Below, piece after piece: positions 40,659 through 50,735 of a stretch of 64,000 nt of DNA. The stretch comes from Limimaricola hongkongensis DSM 17492. Lineage in GTDB: Bacteria; Pseudomonadota; Alphaproteobacteria; Rhodobacterales; Rhodobacteraceae. The DNA lies in contig NZ_KK088652.1 of assembly GCF_000600975.2 (NCBI RefSeq), forward strand, positions 310,001 through 374,000, given 5' to 3'. The stretch's first letter is position 1; every line of letters starts with the position of its first letter. A program made the translations under genes and the position numbers. The notes below the pieces were generated by a model that saw only the letters and a list, made by a program, of their open reading frames with translations, had not been told where the DNA came from and ran no database searches.

Positions 40659-41066
40659 ATGGCCAAGATGATCCATTCGATGATCCGCGTGAAGGACGAG
40701 GCGCGGTCGCTCGAATTCTATGACAAGGCATTCGGCCTCAAGGTCGCCGACAAGCTCGATTTCGACGATTTCGCGCTGATCTATCTCGCGAATGACGAGA
40801 CGAGCTTCGAGCTGGAGCTGACCGTCAACAAGGGCGAACCGAAGGATTACGATCTCGGCGATGGCTATGGCCATCTCGCCGTGTCGGTGGAGGCGGCCGA
40901 GCTGGAGCCGCTGCACCACAAGCTGACCGAGCTGGGCCACCAGCCGCGCAGCATCGTCGAGTTCCAGCCCGGCGGCGAAGTGGTCGCCAAGTTCTTCTTC
41001 GTGGCCGACCCCGATGGCTACCAGATCGAGGTGCTGGCCCGCACCGGGCGCTTCGCCAAACTCTGA
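40659..41066 (+). CDS. gloA: lactoylglutathione lyase (glyoxalase I)
   Basis: A 135-residue VOC-fold metalloenzyme that isomerises the hemithioacetal of methylglyoxal and glutathione. All four metal ligands appear at their usual places: His6 (MIHSMIRVKD), the glutamate in TSFELELT (about 51), the histidine in GYGHLAVSV (about 72) and the glutamate in YQIEVL (about 124). AGAGGAGG lies upstream of the ATG. It opens a same-strand series of carbonyl and electrophile defence genes; a hairpin after it may separate its transcript from the TetR gene. Confidence 0.93.
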   Translation: MAKMIHSMIRVKDEARSLEFYDKAFGLKVADKLDFDDFALIYLANDETSFELELTVNKGEPKDYDLGDGYGHLAVSVEAAELEPLHHKLTELGHQPRSIVEFQPGGEVVAKFFFVADPDGYQIEVLARTGRFAKL

Positions 41067-41075
41067 ACGTCTTGG

Positions 41076-41093
41076 GGCAGCCTTCGGGCTGCC
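41076..41093 (+). terminator. hairpin after gloA
   Basis: GGCAGCC-TTCG-GGCTGCC, a seven-base stem with a stable TTCG loop ten bases after the gloA stop, followed only by TT. Possibly a weak terminator or a 3' end stabiliser. Confidence 0.5.
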
Positions 41094-41108
41094 TTGGCGT
41101 CAGCGCCC

Positions 41109-41125
41109 CTAGACGACCGGTCTAG
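41109..41125. promoter_or_regulatory. operator palindrome for the adjacent TetR repressor
   Basis: CTAGAC-GACCG-GTCTAG: perfect six-base arms around five bases, ending 19 bases before the start codon of the TetR gene at 41145. Palindromes with TAGAC/GTCTA arms are typical of NemR-like repressors of electrophile-responsive reductase genes. The repressor probably controls itself and the reductase downstream. Confidence 0.72.
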
Positions 41126-41144
41126 TGACCCCCATCTGGGGCCC

Positions 41145-41726
41145 ATGACCGAGACGCGACAGCACATCATCGACACCGGCCGCCGCCTCGCGGCCCAGCG
41201 CGGCTATACCGCGGTGGGCCTGTCCGAGCTTCTGGCCGAGGCGGGCGTGCCCAAGGGCAGCTTCTACCATTACTTTAAATCGAAGGAGGCCTTCGGCTGC
41301 GCGCTGCTCGAAGGCTTCGTCGAGGGCTATGGCGCCGATCTGGGCCAGACGCTCTACGCGCCGGACCTGCCCGCGCGCGACCGGCTGATGGCCTATTTTG
41401 CCCGCTGGCGCGCCAACCAGACCGGCGGCGCACCCGAGGCCCGCTGCCTCGTGGTGAAGCTCTCGGCCGAGATCGCCGATCTTTCGCCGGGGATGCGCGA
41501 CATTCTCGACCGCGGCGTGTCGGAGATCATCTCCCGCCTCGCCCGCGCGGTGCGCGACGGCGCCGAGGATGGCTCGCTGCCGCGCCATGCCGAGCCGGAC
41601 CGGATCGCCACGGCGCTCTACCAGATCTGGCTGGGTGCGAGCCTGATGGCCGCGCTCTCGCATGACGCCACCCCGTTCGACAGCGCCGAGGCGACGACCG
41701 CCCGGCTGCTCGACCATCATCACTGA
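41145..41726 (+). CDS. TetR-family repressor, NemR-like
   Basis: 193 residues. Helix-turn-helix at about 25-50 (LSELLAEAGVPKGSFYHYFKSKEAFG). This form, with GSFYHYF and the C-terminal ARCLVVKLSAEI, matches the TetR_C_16/NemR-type branch. A cysteine sits in EARCLVV (about 104), a position compatible with sensing electrophiles, though this is inference. The ATG at 41145 follows the operator palindrome; 12 bases after its stop the reductase gene starts, so the two form an operon under autocontrol. Confidence 0.87.
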   Translation: MTETRQHIIDTGRRLAAQRGYTAVGLSELLAEAGVPKGSFYHYFKSKEAFGCALLEGFVEGYGADLGQTLYAPDLPARDRLMAYFARWRANQTGGAPEARCLVVKLSAEIADLSPGMRDILDRGVSEIISRLARAVRDGAEDGSLPRHAEPDRIATALYQIWLGASLMAALSHDATPFDSAEATTARLLDHHH

Positions 41727-41738
41727 AGGAGACCACAG

Positions 41739-42767
<1,029 letters not shown>

Positions 42768-42802
42768 ACGGCACCGCCCCCGGAATTCAAAGGAAAGACC
42801 CC

Positions 42803-43486
42803 ATGACCAAGATTTTGATGATCCTCACCTCGCATGACCGCCTTGGCGACACCGGCGAGAAAACCGGCTTCTGGCTCGAGGAGTTCGCGGCCCCCTACTA
42901 TGTCTTCAAGGATGCGGGCGCGGAGATCACGCTCGCCTCGCCGCAGGGCGGCCAGCCGCCGCTCGACCCCAAGAGCGACGCCGAGGATTTCCAGACCGAC
43001 GCCACCCGCCGCTTCAAGGACGACAAGGACGCGCAGGAACAGCTTGCCGCGACCGAGCGGCTCGACGAGATCTATCCGACGCAATACGACGCCGTGTTCT
43101 ATCCCGGCGGCCACGGCCCGATGTGGGATCTCGCCGAGAACGCCGACAGCCGCCGCATCATCGAGGCCTTCGTGAACAATGACCGCCCGCTCGGCGCGGT
43201 CTGCCACGCGCCCGCCATCTTCCGCCACACCGAGACCGAAGCCGGCGCGCCGCTGGTCGAGGGCCGCAAGGTCACCGGTTTCACCAATGGCGAGGAAGAG
43301 GGCGTCGGTCTCACCGATGTCGTGCCCTTCCTGCTCGAGGACATGCTCAAGGAAAAGGGCGGCGATTACCGCAAAGGCGAGGATTGGGGGCCCTTCGTGG
43401 TCACCGACGGCAAGCTGGTCACCGGCCAGAACCCGGCCTCGTCCGAGGGCGCGGCGAAAGAGCTTCTGAAGCTGCTCGACGCCTGA
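42803..43486 (+). CDS. DJ-1/PfpI-family protein (Hsp31/glyoxalase III-like)
   Basis: 227 residues. The nucleophile elbow holds Cys134 followed by His135 (GAVCHAPAIF); a glutamate in WLEEFAAPYYVF (26 or 27) is placed to support it, and YPGGHGPMWDL precedes the elbow. Relatives act as glutathione-independent glyoxalases or deglycases and as chaperones. It lies 35 bases after the reductase gene, and with gloA gives both a glutathione-dependent and a possible independent route for methylglyoxal. A strong hairpin terminator follows. Confidence 0.88.
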   Translation: MTKILMILTSHDRLGDTGEKTGFWLEEFAAPYYVFKDAGAEITLASPQGGQPPLDPKSDAEDFQTDATRRFKDDKDAQEQLAATERLDEIYPTQYDAVFYPGGHGPMWDLAENADSRRIIEAFVNNDRPLGAVCHAPAIFRHTETEAGAPLVEGRKVTGFTNGEEEGVGLTDVVPFLLEDMLKEKGGDYRKGEDWGPFVVTDGKLVTGQNPASSEGAAKELLKLLDA

Positions 43487-43515
43487 TCGAAGACCGCGCC
43501 CGACGGCACGACCGG

Positions 43516-43548
43516 GGCCCGTCCGCGCATCGCGCGGGCGGGCCTTTT
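43516..43548 (+). terminator. terminator after the DJ-1 gene
   Basis: A 12-base stem GGCCCGTCCGCG / CGCGGGCGGGCC (one G-T pair) followed by TTTT, placed between two convergent genes. Confidence 0.75.
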
Positions 43549-43558
43549 CGCGTGGCGC

Positions 43559-44551
43559 CTACCAGCGGTCGTGCACATGCGGGCGGATGCGCGCCTCGTA
43601 GATCTCGCGCACGCCGTCCATCAGCTCCTGCGGGATCACCGGCAGCCCGCTCGCGGCGGCGTTGGAATTGGCCTGATCGGGGGTCTTCGCGCCGGGGATC
43701 ACCACCGTCACCGCCTCTTGCATCAGGATCCAGCGCAGCGCCACCTGCGCCATGTTCGCCTCGGCCGGCATCAGGTCGCGGATCGCCTCCACCGCGTCGA
43801 GCGCGACATCGAAGGGCACGCCCGCGAAGGTCTCGCCCTTGTCGAAGGCGGCGCCGTCGCGGTTGAAATGGCGGTGGTCGTCCTCGGCAAAACGGGTGTC
43901 GCGGCCCATCTTGCCGGTGAGCAGCCCCGAAGCCAGCGGCACCCGCACGATCACCGCCTTGTGGCGCGCGCGGGCCTGCGGAAAGAACAGCTCCGCCGGG
44001 CGCTGGCGGAACATGTTGTAGATGATCTGCACCGAATCGACATTGTCGTATTCGATCGCCTTCAGCCCCTCCTCGACCTTCTCGACCGACACGCCGTAGC
44101 GGCGGATCTTGCCGCGCGACACCAGGTCGTCGAGCGCACCGAACACCTCGGGGCGGTAATAGACCTCCCATGGCGGGCAGTGCAGCTGCACGAGGTCGAG
44201 CGTGTCGGTGCCCAGATTGGTCAGGCTACGATCGACGAAGTTCTCCATCGCCTGCGCGGTGTAGCCATCGGCCACGTGCGGATCGAGCCTGCGGCCCAGC
44301 TTGGTCGCCACGAAGGGGGCCTCGCCACCGCGCTCGGCGATCACCGCCCCGATGATCCGTTCCGAGCGCCCATCGCCATAGACATCCGCCGTGTCGATGA
44401 AATTCACGCCCGCATCGAGCGCGGCGTGCAGCGCCGCGCGGGCATCCGCCTCGCTCACCTCGCCCCATGTGCCGCCGATCGCCCAGGCGCCGAAGCCGAT
44501 CTCGCCGACCGTCCGCCCGGTGCGCCCGAAGGTTCTGCTCGCCATGCCCAT
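43559..44551 (-). CDS. aldo/keto reductase
   Basis: A 330-residue NADPH-dependent (beta/alpha)8-barrel reductase. Catalytic tetrad residues are visible: Asp and Tyr in NFIDTADVYGDGRSE (about 47-61), Lys in FVATKLG (about 78-84) and His in LVQLHCPP (about 115). ILMQEAVTVVIPGAKTPDQ near the C-terminus binds the cofactor's 2'-phosphate. The start at 44551 follows GAGGAG; the open frame further upstream is not protein-like. Converges on the DJ-1 gene; it may serve the same carbonyl-detoxifying purpose, though it is transcribed separately. Confidence 0.9.
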   Translation of the reverse strand: MGMASRTFGRTGRTVGEIGFGAWAIGGTWGEVSEADARAALHAALDAGVNFIDTADVYGDGRSERIIGAVIAERGGEAPFVATKLGRRLDPHVADGYTAQAMENFVDRSLTNLGTDTLDLVQLHCPPWEVYYRPEVFGALDDLVSRGKIRRYGVSVEKVEEGLKAIEYDNVDSVQIIYNMFRQRPAELFFPQARARHKAVIVRVPLASGLLTGKMGRDTRFAEDDHRHFNRDGAAFDKGETFAGVPFDVALDAVEAIRDLMPAEANMAQVALRWILMQEAVTVVIPGAKTPDQANSNAAASGLPVIPQELMDGVREIYEARIRPHVHDRW

Positions 44552-44711
44552 CTCGTTCTCTCCTCGCTGTCGGCTGCGCCCATGTTCCCCGAAGCTAGAC
44601 CGCGCTCCTGCCGCCGACCAGAGCCGCCGCGCCGCCGCCGGCCCGCCGCCTGCTGTCTTGCCACCCGCGCTGCAGCGCCTAGAAGGGGGGGACAGCACCG
44701 GAGACAGCTTC

Positions 44712-45593
44712 ATGACGATCCGCCTCAGCCACAGCGCCCTCGCGCTCGGCCTCCTGATCGCGGCGGCCCTGCCCGCCACCGCGCAGGACGCGCCGACGCT
44801 CTATTTCTCGGCCATCCCCGACGATGACGAGACCAAGCTGGAAGAGCGATTCGACAAGGTCGCGGACTATCTCGAAGAGACGCTCGGCGTGCCGGTGGAC
44901 TATGTCCCGGTCAAGGATTACGCCGCCTCGGTCACCGCGTTCCGCAACGACCAGATCCAGCTGGCATGGTTCGGCGGGCTTTCGGGCGTGCAGGCGCGCC
45001 GGCTGGTGCCGGGCAGCCGCGCCATCGCCCAAGGCGCCGAGGACGAATATTTCATCAGCTACATCATCGCCAACACCGGCACCGGCATCACCGCCACCGG
45101 CAATGGCGACCTGCCCGAAGCGATCGGCGGGCGCAGCTTCACCTTCGGCGCGCAGGGCTCGACCTCGGGGCGCTTGATGCCGGAATATTTCCTGCGCGAG
45201 ATCACCGGCAAGGCGCCGGACGAGATCTTCTCGGATATCGGCTATTCGGGCGATCACGGCCAGACGATGCGGCTCGTGGCCTCCGGCGCCTATGATCTCG
45301 GCGCGCTGAACTACAGCGTCTACGACACGGCGGTGGCCGAAGCGGCGGCGGAAACCGAAACCACCGACGTGATCTGGCGTTCGCCGCCCTACCCCGACTA
45401 CAACTGGACCATCCGCGGCGATGTCGACGCGCGCTGGGGCGACGGCTTTGCCGACCGGGTGCAGGCGGCGCTGATCGGGATCGACGACGCCGAGCTTCTC
45501 GCCAGCTTTCCGCGCAGCGCCTTCATCGCCTCCGAGAACGCGCTCTATGCGCCGATCGAGGAGACGGCGCGAGAGCTCGACCTGATCGACTGA
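44712..45593 (+). CDS. periplasmic binding protein, putative selenate/phosphonate ABC transporter
   Basis: 293 residues with a signal peptide (LALGLLIAAALPATAQD). The mature protein belongs to the PhnD-like binding proteins: FSAIPDDDETKLEERFDKVADYLEETLGVPVDYVPVKDY, then QLAWFGGLSGVQARRLVPGS. The last phrase is characteristic, as I recall it, of the subgroup annotated as putative selenate transporters; phosphonate or phosphite ligands are the alternative. The ATG at 44712 opens the signal peptide. Coupled to the ATPase gene by TGATG. Confidence 0.82.
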   Translation: MTIRLSHSALALGLLIAAALPATAQDAPTLYFSAIPDDDETKLEERFDKVADYLEETLGVPVDYVPVKDYAASVTAFRNDQIQLAWFGGLSGVQARRLVPGSRAIAQGAEDEYFISYIIANTGTGITATGNGDLPEAIGGRSFTFGAQGSTSGRLMPEYFLREITGKAPDEIFSDIGYSGDHGQTMRLVASGAYDLGALNYSVYDTAVAEAAAETETTDVIWRSPPYPDYNWTIRGDVDARWGDGFADRVQAALIGIDDAELLASFPRSAFIASENALYAPIEETARELDLID

Positions 45594-46273
45594 TGCCGCC
45601 CGCGCCGCTTTTGCGCTTCGAGGACGAGACGCTCTCATGGGACGGCATGGCCGTGCTGGAGCAAGTGACGCTGGCGCTGTCGCGCGGCGAACGGCTGGTC
45701 CTGCTGGGGCGCAGCGGATCGGGCAAGAGCACGCTGCTCAACGCGATCCGGCTCCGGCTGGAGGCGGCACGGCCCGCGCCGCGTCTCGCGCTGGTGCCGC
45801 AGGATCCCGGCCTCGTGCCGCAGCTGTCGGTGTTTCACAATGTCTGGATGGGCCGGCTCGACGATCATTCGGCGGCGCGCGGGCTGCGGGTGCTGCTGCG
45901 TCCCTCGCGCATCGAACGCGACCGCGCCGCCCCCGCCATCGCCCGCGTCGGGCTGACGGGGCTTGAGCGGCGGCGCGTCGCCTCGCTTTCGGGCGGGCAG
46001 AAACAGCGCACGGCGCTGGCCCGCGCGCTGCTGCGCGGCGGCGAGGTGCTGATCGCGGACGAACCGGTTTCGGCGGTCGATCCGCGCCAGTCGGGCGATC
46101 TTCTCGCGGCGCTCGCCGACCGCTTCGACACCATGGTTCTGGCGCTGCACGACCCGGCCCGCGCGCTGGCGCTCGGCACGAGGATCATCGGCGTGGCCGC
46201 CGGGCGGATCGCCATCGACCGCCCGGCATCGGCGCTGTCGCTCGCCGATCTGCACGCGCTCTACGAGGGCTGA
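45593..46273 (+). CDS. ABC ATPase, PhnC type
   Basis: 226 residues: Walker A GRSGSGKST (about 40-48), the signature LSGGQKQRTALARAL, Walker B VLIADEPVSAVD, and the H-loop LALHD. The order binding protein, ATPase, permease and the sequence type match PhnCDE importers. It lacks the usual length of the helical domain by a few residues but is otherwise complete. The ATG overlaps the preceding stop, and one base separates its stop from the permease start. Confidence 0.88.
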   Translation: MPPAPLLRFEDETLSWDGMAVLEQVTLALSRGERLVLLGRSGSGKSTLLNAIRLRLEAARPAPRLALVPQDPGLVPQLSVFHNVWMGRLDDHSAARGLRVLLRPSRIERDRAAPAIARVGLTGLERRRVASLSGGQKQRTALARALLRGGEVLIADEPVSAVDPRQSGDLLAALADRFDTMVLALHDPARALALGTRIIGVAAGRIAIDRPASALSLADLHALYEG

Positions 46274-46274
46274 G

Positions 46275-47789
46275 ATGGCCGCGCGCCCCCGCCGCCTGCG
46301 GGCCTCTCGCGTGCTGGCGGGGTTCGGCCTCGCCACGCTCGTGGCGCTGATCCTCGCCGATCTGGAGCTTGCGCATCCCGACCCGTGGCTGACGCTGCGC
46401 CGGATCGGCGCGGGGCTCGCCGCGCCCGATTTCGGCGATCCCGGCGCGCTGGCCTATGCCGCGGCGCTCACCGTGGCCTTCGCGATCTGCGGCGTCTTTG
46501 CCGGGGCGGTCTCGGGCTTCGTGCTCAGCTTCGGCTATGCCTGGGGGCCCGTCCGGGGCCTGTGCATCGCGGTACGGTCGGTGCACGAGCTGTTCTGGGC
46601 GCTGCTGCTGCTCGGCATCACCGGGCTTGGCCCGCTGACCGGCGTTCTCGCCATCGCCCTGCCCTATGCGGGCATCTTCGCCAAGGTCTTTGCCGAATAC
46701 CTCGCCGAGGCCGATCCCGCCGCCGCCCGCGCCCTGCCGCGCCGCACCCCGCCGCTGTCGCGCCTTCTATGGAGCCGCCTGCCGCTGGCGCTGCCAGAGC
46801 TTGGCGCCTACACGCTCTACCGGCTCGAATGCGGGCTGCGCTCCTCCGCCGTGCTCGGCTTCGTCGGGCTGCCGACGCTGGGCTATTTGCTGGAGACCGA
46901 TTTCCGGCAGGCGCATTACGGCGCGGCGGCGGCCTCGCTCGCGGTCTATCTCGCCCTGATCCTGCCGATCCGGCACTGGATGCGGCTGCGTCTCGCGCCG
47001 CTCTGGCTCGGCGCCTCGGTCTGGCTGCTCGCGCGTCACCCGGCGCCGCCGATGGGCGACGGCGCCTTGTTGCGGTTTCTGTCGGACGCGGTGCCCGCGC
47101 CGATCCGGGCGGGCGACTGGGCCGGTCTGGGGCCATGGCTGGGACGCATGCTCGGCGAGCAGGCCCTGCCCGGCATCGTCGCCACGCTGATCCTGTCGCA
47201 GGTCGCGCTGGCGCTCGCCGCCGCCATCGCCGTCACCGGGTTTCCGCTGATCGTGACCCGCGTGACGGGCCGGGCGGGCGCGCTTGCCGGTCATCTCGTG
47301 CTGGTGCTGGCCCGCTCGGTCCCCGACTACATGCTGGCCTTTTTGATCCTGCAGGTCACCGGCCCCTCGATGCTGCCCGCGATCCTCGCGCTCGGGCTGC
47401 ACAACGGCGCGATCATCGCGCATCTGATGGGACGGCAGGGCGACGCGATGACCGCCCGGCTGCGCCCCGATGCGCCGCGCGGACTTCGGCTCGCGGCGTG
47501 GGAGCTCATGCCGCGCCTGTCGGGCAATTTCTTCGCGCTCTGCCTGTATCGCTGGGAAATCATCGTCCGCGACAGCGCCATCCTCGGGCTTCTGGGCATC
47601 GCCACGCTCGGCTTCTACGTCGATGCGGCGGTGCAGGAGCTGCGCACCGACCGCGCGGTGCTGCTGCTCGTGGTCTCGGCGCTGCTGACGCTCGGCATCG
47701 ACGGGCTTTCAGGCTGGATCAGGGGGCGGATGCGGATTACCGCACCGGGCATGCGCAAGGCCGAGCCGGAGGCGGTGGAGGCCGCCTGA
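46275..47789 (+). CDS. ABC permease with two fused PhnE-type domains
   Basis: 504 residues in two tandem membrane halves of about 240 each. Each half has its own EAA-type loop: EYLAEADPAAARALPRRTPPLSRLLWSRLPLALPE in the first, and RPDAPRGLRLAAWELMPRLSGNF in the second. Both are followed by the conserved RSSAVLGFVGLPTLGY / RDSAILGLLGIATLGFY phrase. Most phosphonate systems use two copies of a single-domain PhnE; the fused form is usual in the putative selenate systems. End of the three-gene operon. Confidence 0.87.
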   Translation: MAARPRRLRASRVLAGFGLATLVALILADLELAHPDPWLTLRRIGAGLAAPDFGDPGALAYAAALTVAFAICGVFAGAVSGFVLSFGYAWGPVRGLCIAVRSVHELFWALLLLGITGLGPLTGVLAIALPYAGIFAKVFAEYLAEADPAAARALPRRTPPLSRLLWSRLPLALPELGAYTLYRLECGLRSSAVLGFVGLPTLGYLLETDFRQAHYGAAAASLAVYLALILPIRHWMRLRLAPLWLGASVWLLARHPAPPMGDGALLRFLSDAVPAPIRAGDWAGLGPWLGRMLGEQALPGIVATLILSQVALALAAAIAVTGFPLIVTRVTGRAGALAGHLVLVLARSVPDYMLAFLILQVTGPSMLPAILALGLHNGAIIAHLMGRQGDAMTARLRPDAPRGLRLAAWELMPRLSGNFFALCLYRWEIIVRDSAILGLLGIATLGFYVDAAVQELRTDRAVLLLVVSALLTLGIDGLSGWIRGRMRITAPGMRKAEPEAVEAA

Positions 47790-47839
47790 AAGCAGCGCAT
47801 GAAGGCCTGGGGCCGCCCCCGTGGCTGGCCGGTCGGTTT

Positions 47840-47860
47840 GCGTATTTGAGGAACAAAGTG
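47840..47860 (+). repeat. dispersed intergenic repeat, copy 3
   Basis: GCGTATTTGAGGAACAAAGT plus one base, preceded by GTGGCTGGCCGG. It lies between the permease gene and the etfA terminator. Related to 7012-7034 and 13181-13203. Confidence 0.5.
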
Positions 47861-47875
47861 GCCATGAGGCGGGCA

Positions 47876-47910
47876 CGAAAAGACCCGGCGCGGGGCTCCG
47901 CGCCGGGCCT
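47876..47910 (-). terminator. terminator of etfBA
   Basis: Perfect ten-base stem CCCGGCGCGG / CCGCGCCGGG around four bases; on the minus strand it ends in TCTTTTCG. 21 bases downstream of the etfA stop. Confidence 0.8.
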
Positions 47911-47930
47911 CGGTTTGACGTCGTGCGGCG

Positions 47931-48857
47931 TCAGAGCTTTTCGGTCAGCTCGGGCAGCGCGGTGAACAGGTCGGCGACGAGGCCGTAATCGGCCACCTGG
48001 AAGATCGGCGCCTCCTCGTCCTTGTTGATCGCCACGATGACCTTGCTGTCCTTCATCCCGGCAAGATGCTGGATCGCGCCGGAAATGCCGACCGCGACGT
48101 AGAGCGCAGGCGCCACCACCTTGCCGGTCTGGCCGACCTGCCAGTCGTTCGGGGCAAAGCCCGAATCGACCGCGGCGCGCGAGGCGCCGACGGCGGCGCC
48201 GAGCTTGTCGGCCAGCGTCTCGATCAGCGCGAAGTTCTCCTCGGACCCGACGCCGCGCCCGCCAGACACCACGATGCCCGCGCTGGTCAGCTCGGGCCGG
48301 TCGCTCTCGGCGAGCTTGTCCTCGACCCAGGCCGACAGGCCGGGATCGGAGGCCGCGGCCACATCCTCGACCGAGGCCGAGCCGCCATCGCCCGCCGGCT
48401 CGAAACCGGTGGTGCGGATGGTGATGACCTTGGTCGCGTCCCTGGACCGCACCGTCTGCACCGCGTTGCCGGCATAGACCGGGCGGTCGAAGCTGCCGTC
48501 CTCATGCACCGCCAGCACGTCGGGGATGATCATCACGTCCAGAAGCGCGGCCACGCGCGGCATGATGTTCTTGGCGTCCGTGGTCGCGGGCGCGGCCACG
48601 TGATCGTGCCCCTCGGCCAGCTGCGCGATCAGCGCCGCGACCGGCTCGGCCAGCCGGTGGCTGTAAAGCCCGTCCTCGGCGCAGAGCACCTTTGCGACGC
48701 CGTCGATCTGCGCGGCCTCCTCGGCGGCGGCCTTCGCGCTCGCCCCGACGCACAAAAGCGTCACGTCGCCAAGCAGCGCCATCGCGGCGACGGCGCGGGC
48801 GGTGGCGTCATGGCCCAGCTCGCCATCCGTCACCTCGGCAAGAAGCAGAACCGACAT
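47931..48857 (-). CDS. etfA: electron transfer flavoprotein alpha subunit
   Basis: FAD-carrying subunit, 308 residues, passing electrons from acyl-CoA and other dehydrogenases to ETF-ubiquinone oxidoreductase. The N-terminal domain is followed by the C-terminal FAD-binding part with [40 protein letters not shown], and [30 protein letters not shown], all textbook EtfA. The ATG at 48857 overlaps the etfB stop (TGATG). The much longer open frame through etfB is a shadow. Confidence 0.97.
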   Translation of the reverse strand: MSVLLLAEVTDGELGHDATARAVAAMALLGDVTLLCVGASAKAAAEEAAQIDGVAKVLCAEDGLYSHRLAEPVAALIAQLAEGHDHVAAPATTDAKNIMPRVAALLDVMIIPDVLAVHEDGSFDRPVYAGNAVQTVRSRDATKVITIRTTGFEPAGDGGSASVEDVAAASDPGLSAWVEDKLAESDRPELTSAGIVVSGGRGVGSEENFALIETLADKLGAAVGASRAAVDSGFAPNDWQVGQTGKVVAPALYVAVGISGAIQHLAGMKDSKVIVAINKDEEAPIFQVADYGLVADLFTALPELTEKL

Positions 48858-49615
48858 CACACCACCCCCAGATCTTTGAGCTTCTCGACCAGCTCGTCCA
48901 CCGAGCCGACCATCATCCCCGCCTTGCGCGCCGGCGGCTCGGCGGTCTTCACCACCTCCAGCCGGGGCGAGACGTCGACGCCGTAATCCGCCGCCGTCTT
49001 CTCGTCCAAGGGCTTCTTCTTGGCCTTCATGATGTTCGGCAAAGAGGCATAGCGCGGCTCGTTCAGGCGCAGATCCACCGACACGATCGCCGGCAGCTTG
49101 ACCGAGATGGTCTGCAGGCCGCCATCGACCTCGCGGGTGACCTGCGCGTGCTCGCCGTCGATCTTCACCTCCGAGGCAAAGGTGGCCTGGGACCAGCCCA
49201 AGAGCGCCGAAAGCATCTGGCCGGTGGCGTTCATGTCGTTGTCGATCGCCTGCTTGCCGCAGAGCACCATCTGCGGCTGCTCCTCCTCCACGACCTTGGC
49301 GAGGATCTTGGCCACCGCCAGCGGCTCGATGTCCTGATCGGGGCTGTCGGCCGCCTGCACGAGGATCGCGCGATCCGCGCCCATCGCCAGAGCGGTGCGC
49401 AGCGTCTCCTGCGCCTGCTTGACGCCGATCGAGACCGCGACCACCTCCGAGGCGACGCCCGCCTCCTTCAGCCGGATCGCCTCTTCGACCGCGATCTCGT
49501 CGAACGGGTTCATCGACATCTTCACATTCGCAAGATCGACACCGGACCCGTCCGACTTCACACGGACCTTCACGTTGTAATCGATCACCCGCTTCACGGG
49601 GACGAGGATTTTCAT
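48857..49615 (-). CDS. etfB: electron transfer flavoprotein beta subunit
   Basis: 252 residues beginning [20 protein letters not shown]. Family motifs: [26 protein letters not shown], and the AMP-site region [24 protein letters not shown]. The recognition-loop region that contacts partner dehydrogenases is [21 protein letters not shown]. The ATG at 49615 is preferred to the GTG two codons upstream because it gives the family start. First gene of etfB-etfA. Confidence 0.97.
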   Translation of the reverse strand: MKILVPVKRVIDYNVKVRVKSDGSGVDLANVKMSMNPFDEIAVEEAIRLKEAGVASEVVAVSIGVKQAQETLRTALAMGADRAILVQAADSPDQDIEPLAVAKILAKVVEEEQPQMVLCGKQAIDNDMNATGQMLSALLGWSQATFASEVKIDGEHAQVTREVDGGLQTISVKLPAIVSVDLRLNEPRYASLPNIMKAKKKPLDEKTAADYGVDVSPRLEVVKTAEPPARKAGMMVGSVDELVEKLKDLGVV

Positions 49616-49757
49616 AACCACCCTTTCCTGACGGACTTTCGTCAGATTGGTAGCGCGCGATATTCCCGCGCGACAGGGCCAAACCGACCTTTCAGGGCAG
49701 GCGACGTCGCGTTACGCGCACGTCAAGCAGGATGAGGCCCGCATCGACGCCCCCGTC

Positions 49758-50735
49758 CTAGCCGACCTCCAGCACGATCTTACCGATGTGCTCGGAGCTT
49801 TCCATGCGCGCATGCGCCGCCGCCGCCTCGGCCAGCGGAAAGGTGCTGTCCATCACCGGCGCGATCCGCCCGGCCTCGAGCAGCGGCCAGACATGCGCGC
49901 GCAGCTCGGCGGCGATCGCGGCCTTGGCGGCCACCGATTGCGGGCGCAGCGTCGATCCGGTCAGCGTCAGCCGCCGCATCATCAGCGGCGCGAGGTTCAG
50001 CTCCATCTTCGGCCCCTGCAAAAAGGCGATCTGCACCAGCCGCCCGTCATCGGCGAGCGCCTTGAGATTGCGCGCGACGTAATCGCCGCCGACCATGTCG
50101 AGGATCACATCGGCCCCGCCCTCGGCCCGCAGCACCTCGACGAAATCCTCGTCGCGGTAGTTGATCGCCCGCGCGGCGCCGAGCCCTTCGCAGGCGGCGC
50201 ATTTTTCGGCCGAACCGGCGGTGGCAAAGACCCGCGCGCCAAAATGGCGGGCCAGCTGGATCGCCGTGGTGCCGATGCCGGACGAGCCGCCATGCACCAA
50301 GAACCGTTCGCCCCCCTTCAGCCCACCGCGCATGAACAGGTTGGACCAGACGGTGAAGAAGGTCTCCGGCAGGCAGGCGGCCTCTTTCAGCCCCATGCCT
50401 CGCGGCACCGGCAGGCAATGCGCCGCCGGGGTGGCGACCGCCCCGGCATAGCCGCCGCCGGGGGTCAGCGCGCAGACCGCGTCGCCCACCGACCAGCCGG
50501 TGACGCCCGCGCCCAGCGCCGCGACATGGCCCGACACCTCCAGCCCCGGCAGGTCGGAGGCATCGGGAGGCGGCGCATAGGCCCCCGCGCGTTGCAGCGC
50601 ATCGGGGCGGTTCACGCCCGCGAAGGCCACGTCGATCAGCAGTTCACCCGATCCGGGCGCGGGGCGCGGGCGGGTCGTTTCGCGCAGGACTTCGGGCCCG
50701 CCGGGGCGGGTGATCTCGACGGCGCGCATGTTCAT
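49758..50735 (-). CDS. NAD(P)H quinone oxidoreductase (PIG3/QOR-type MDR)
   Basis: 325 residues of the zinc-free quinone reductase branch. The N-terminus MRAVEITRPGGPEVL, then VAFAGVNRPDALQRAG (the family's AGVNRAD motif), PGLEVSGHVAALG, and the cofactor loop VHGGSSGIGTTAIQLARHFGARVFATAGS are diagnostic. It uses NADPH to reduce quinones. The start at 50735 overlaps the end of the COQ9 gene (ATGA), so it is made from the same transcript. Confidence 0.9.
   Translation of the reverse strand: MNMRAVEITRPGGPEVLRETTRPRPAPGSGELLIDVAFAGVNRPDALQRAGAYAPPPDASDLPGLEVSGHVAALGAGVTGWSVGDAVCALTPGGGYAGAVATPAAHCLPVPRGMGLKEAACLPETFFTVWSNLFMRGGLKGGERFLVHGGSSGIGTTAIQLARHFGARVFATAGSAEKCAACEGLGAARAINYRDEDFVEVLRAEGGADVILDMVGGDYVARNLKALADDGRLVQIAFLQGPKMELNLAPLMMRRLTLTGSTLRPQSVAAKAAIAAELRAHVWPLLEAGRIAPVMDSTFPLAEAAAAHARMESSEHIGKIVLEVG

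Noticed and set aside
47931..49682. 583-codon open frame on the minus strand covering etfA and etfB
   Set aside because: Only the last 308 codons are protein-like (EtfA); the N-terminal part is the antisense/shifted shadow of etfB.
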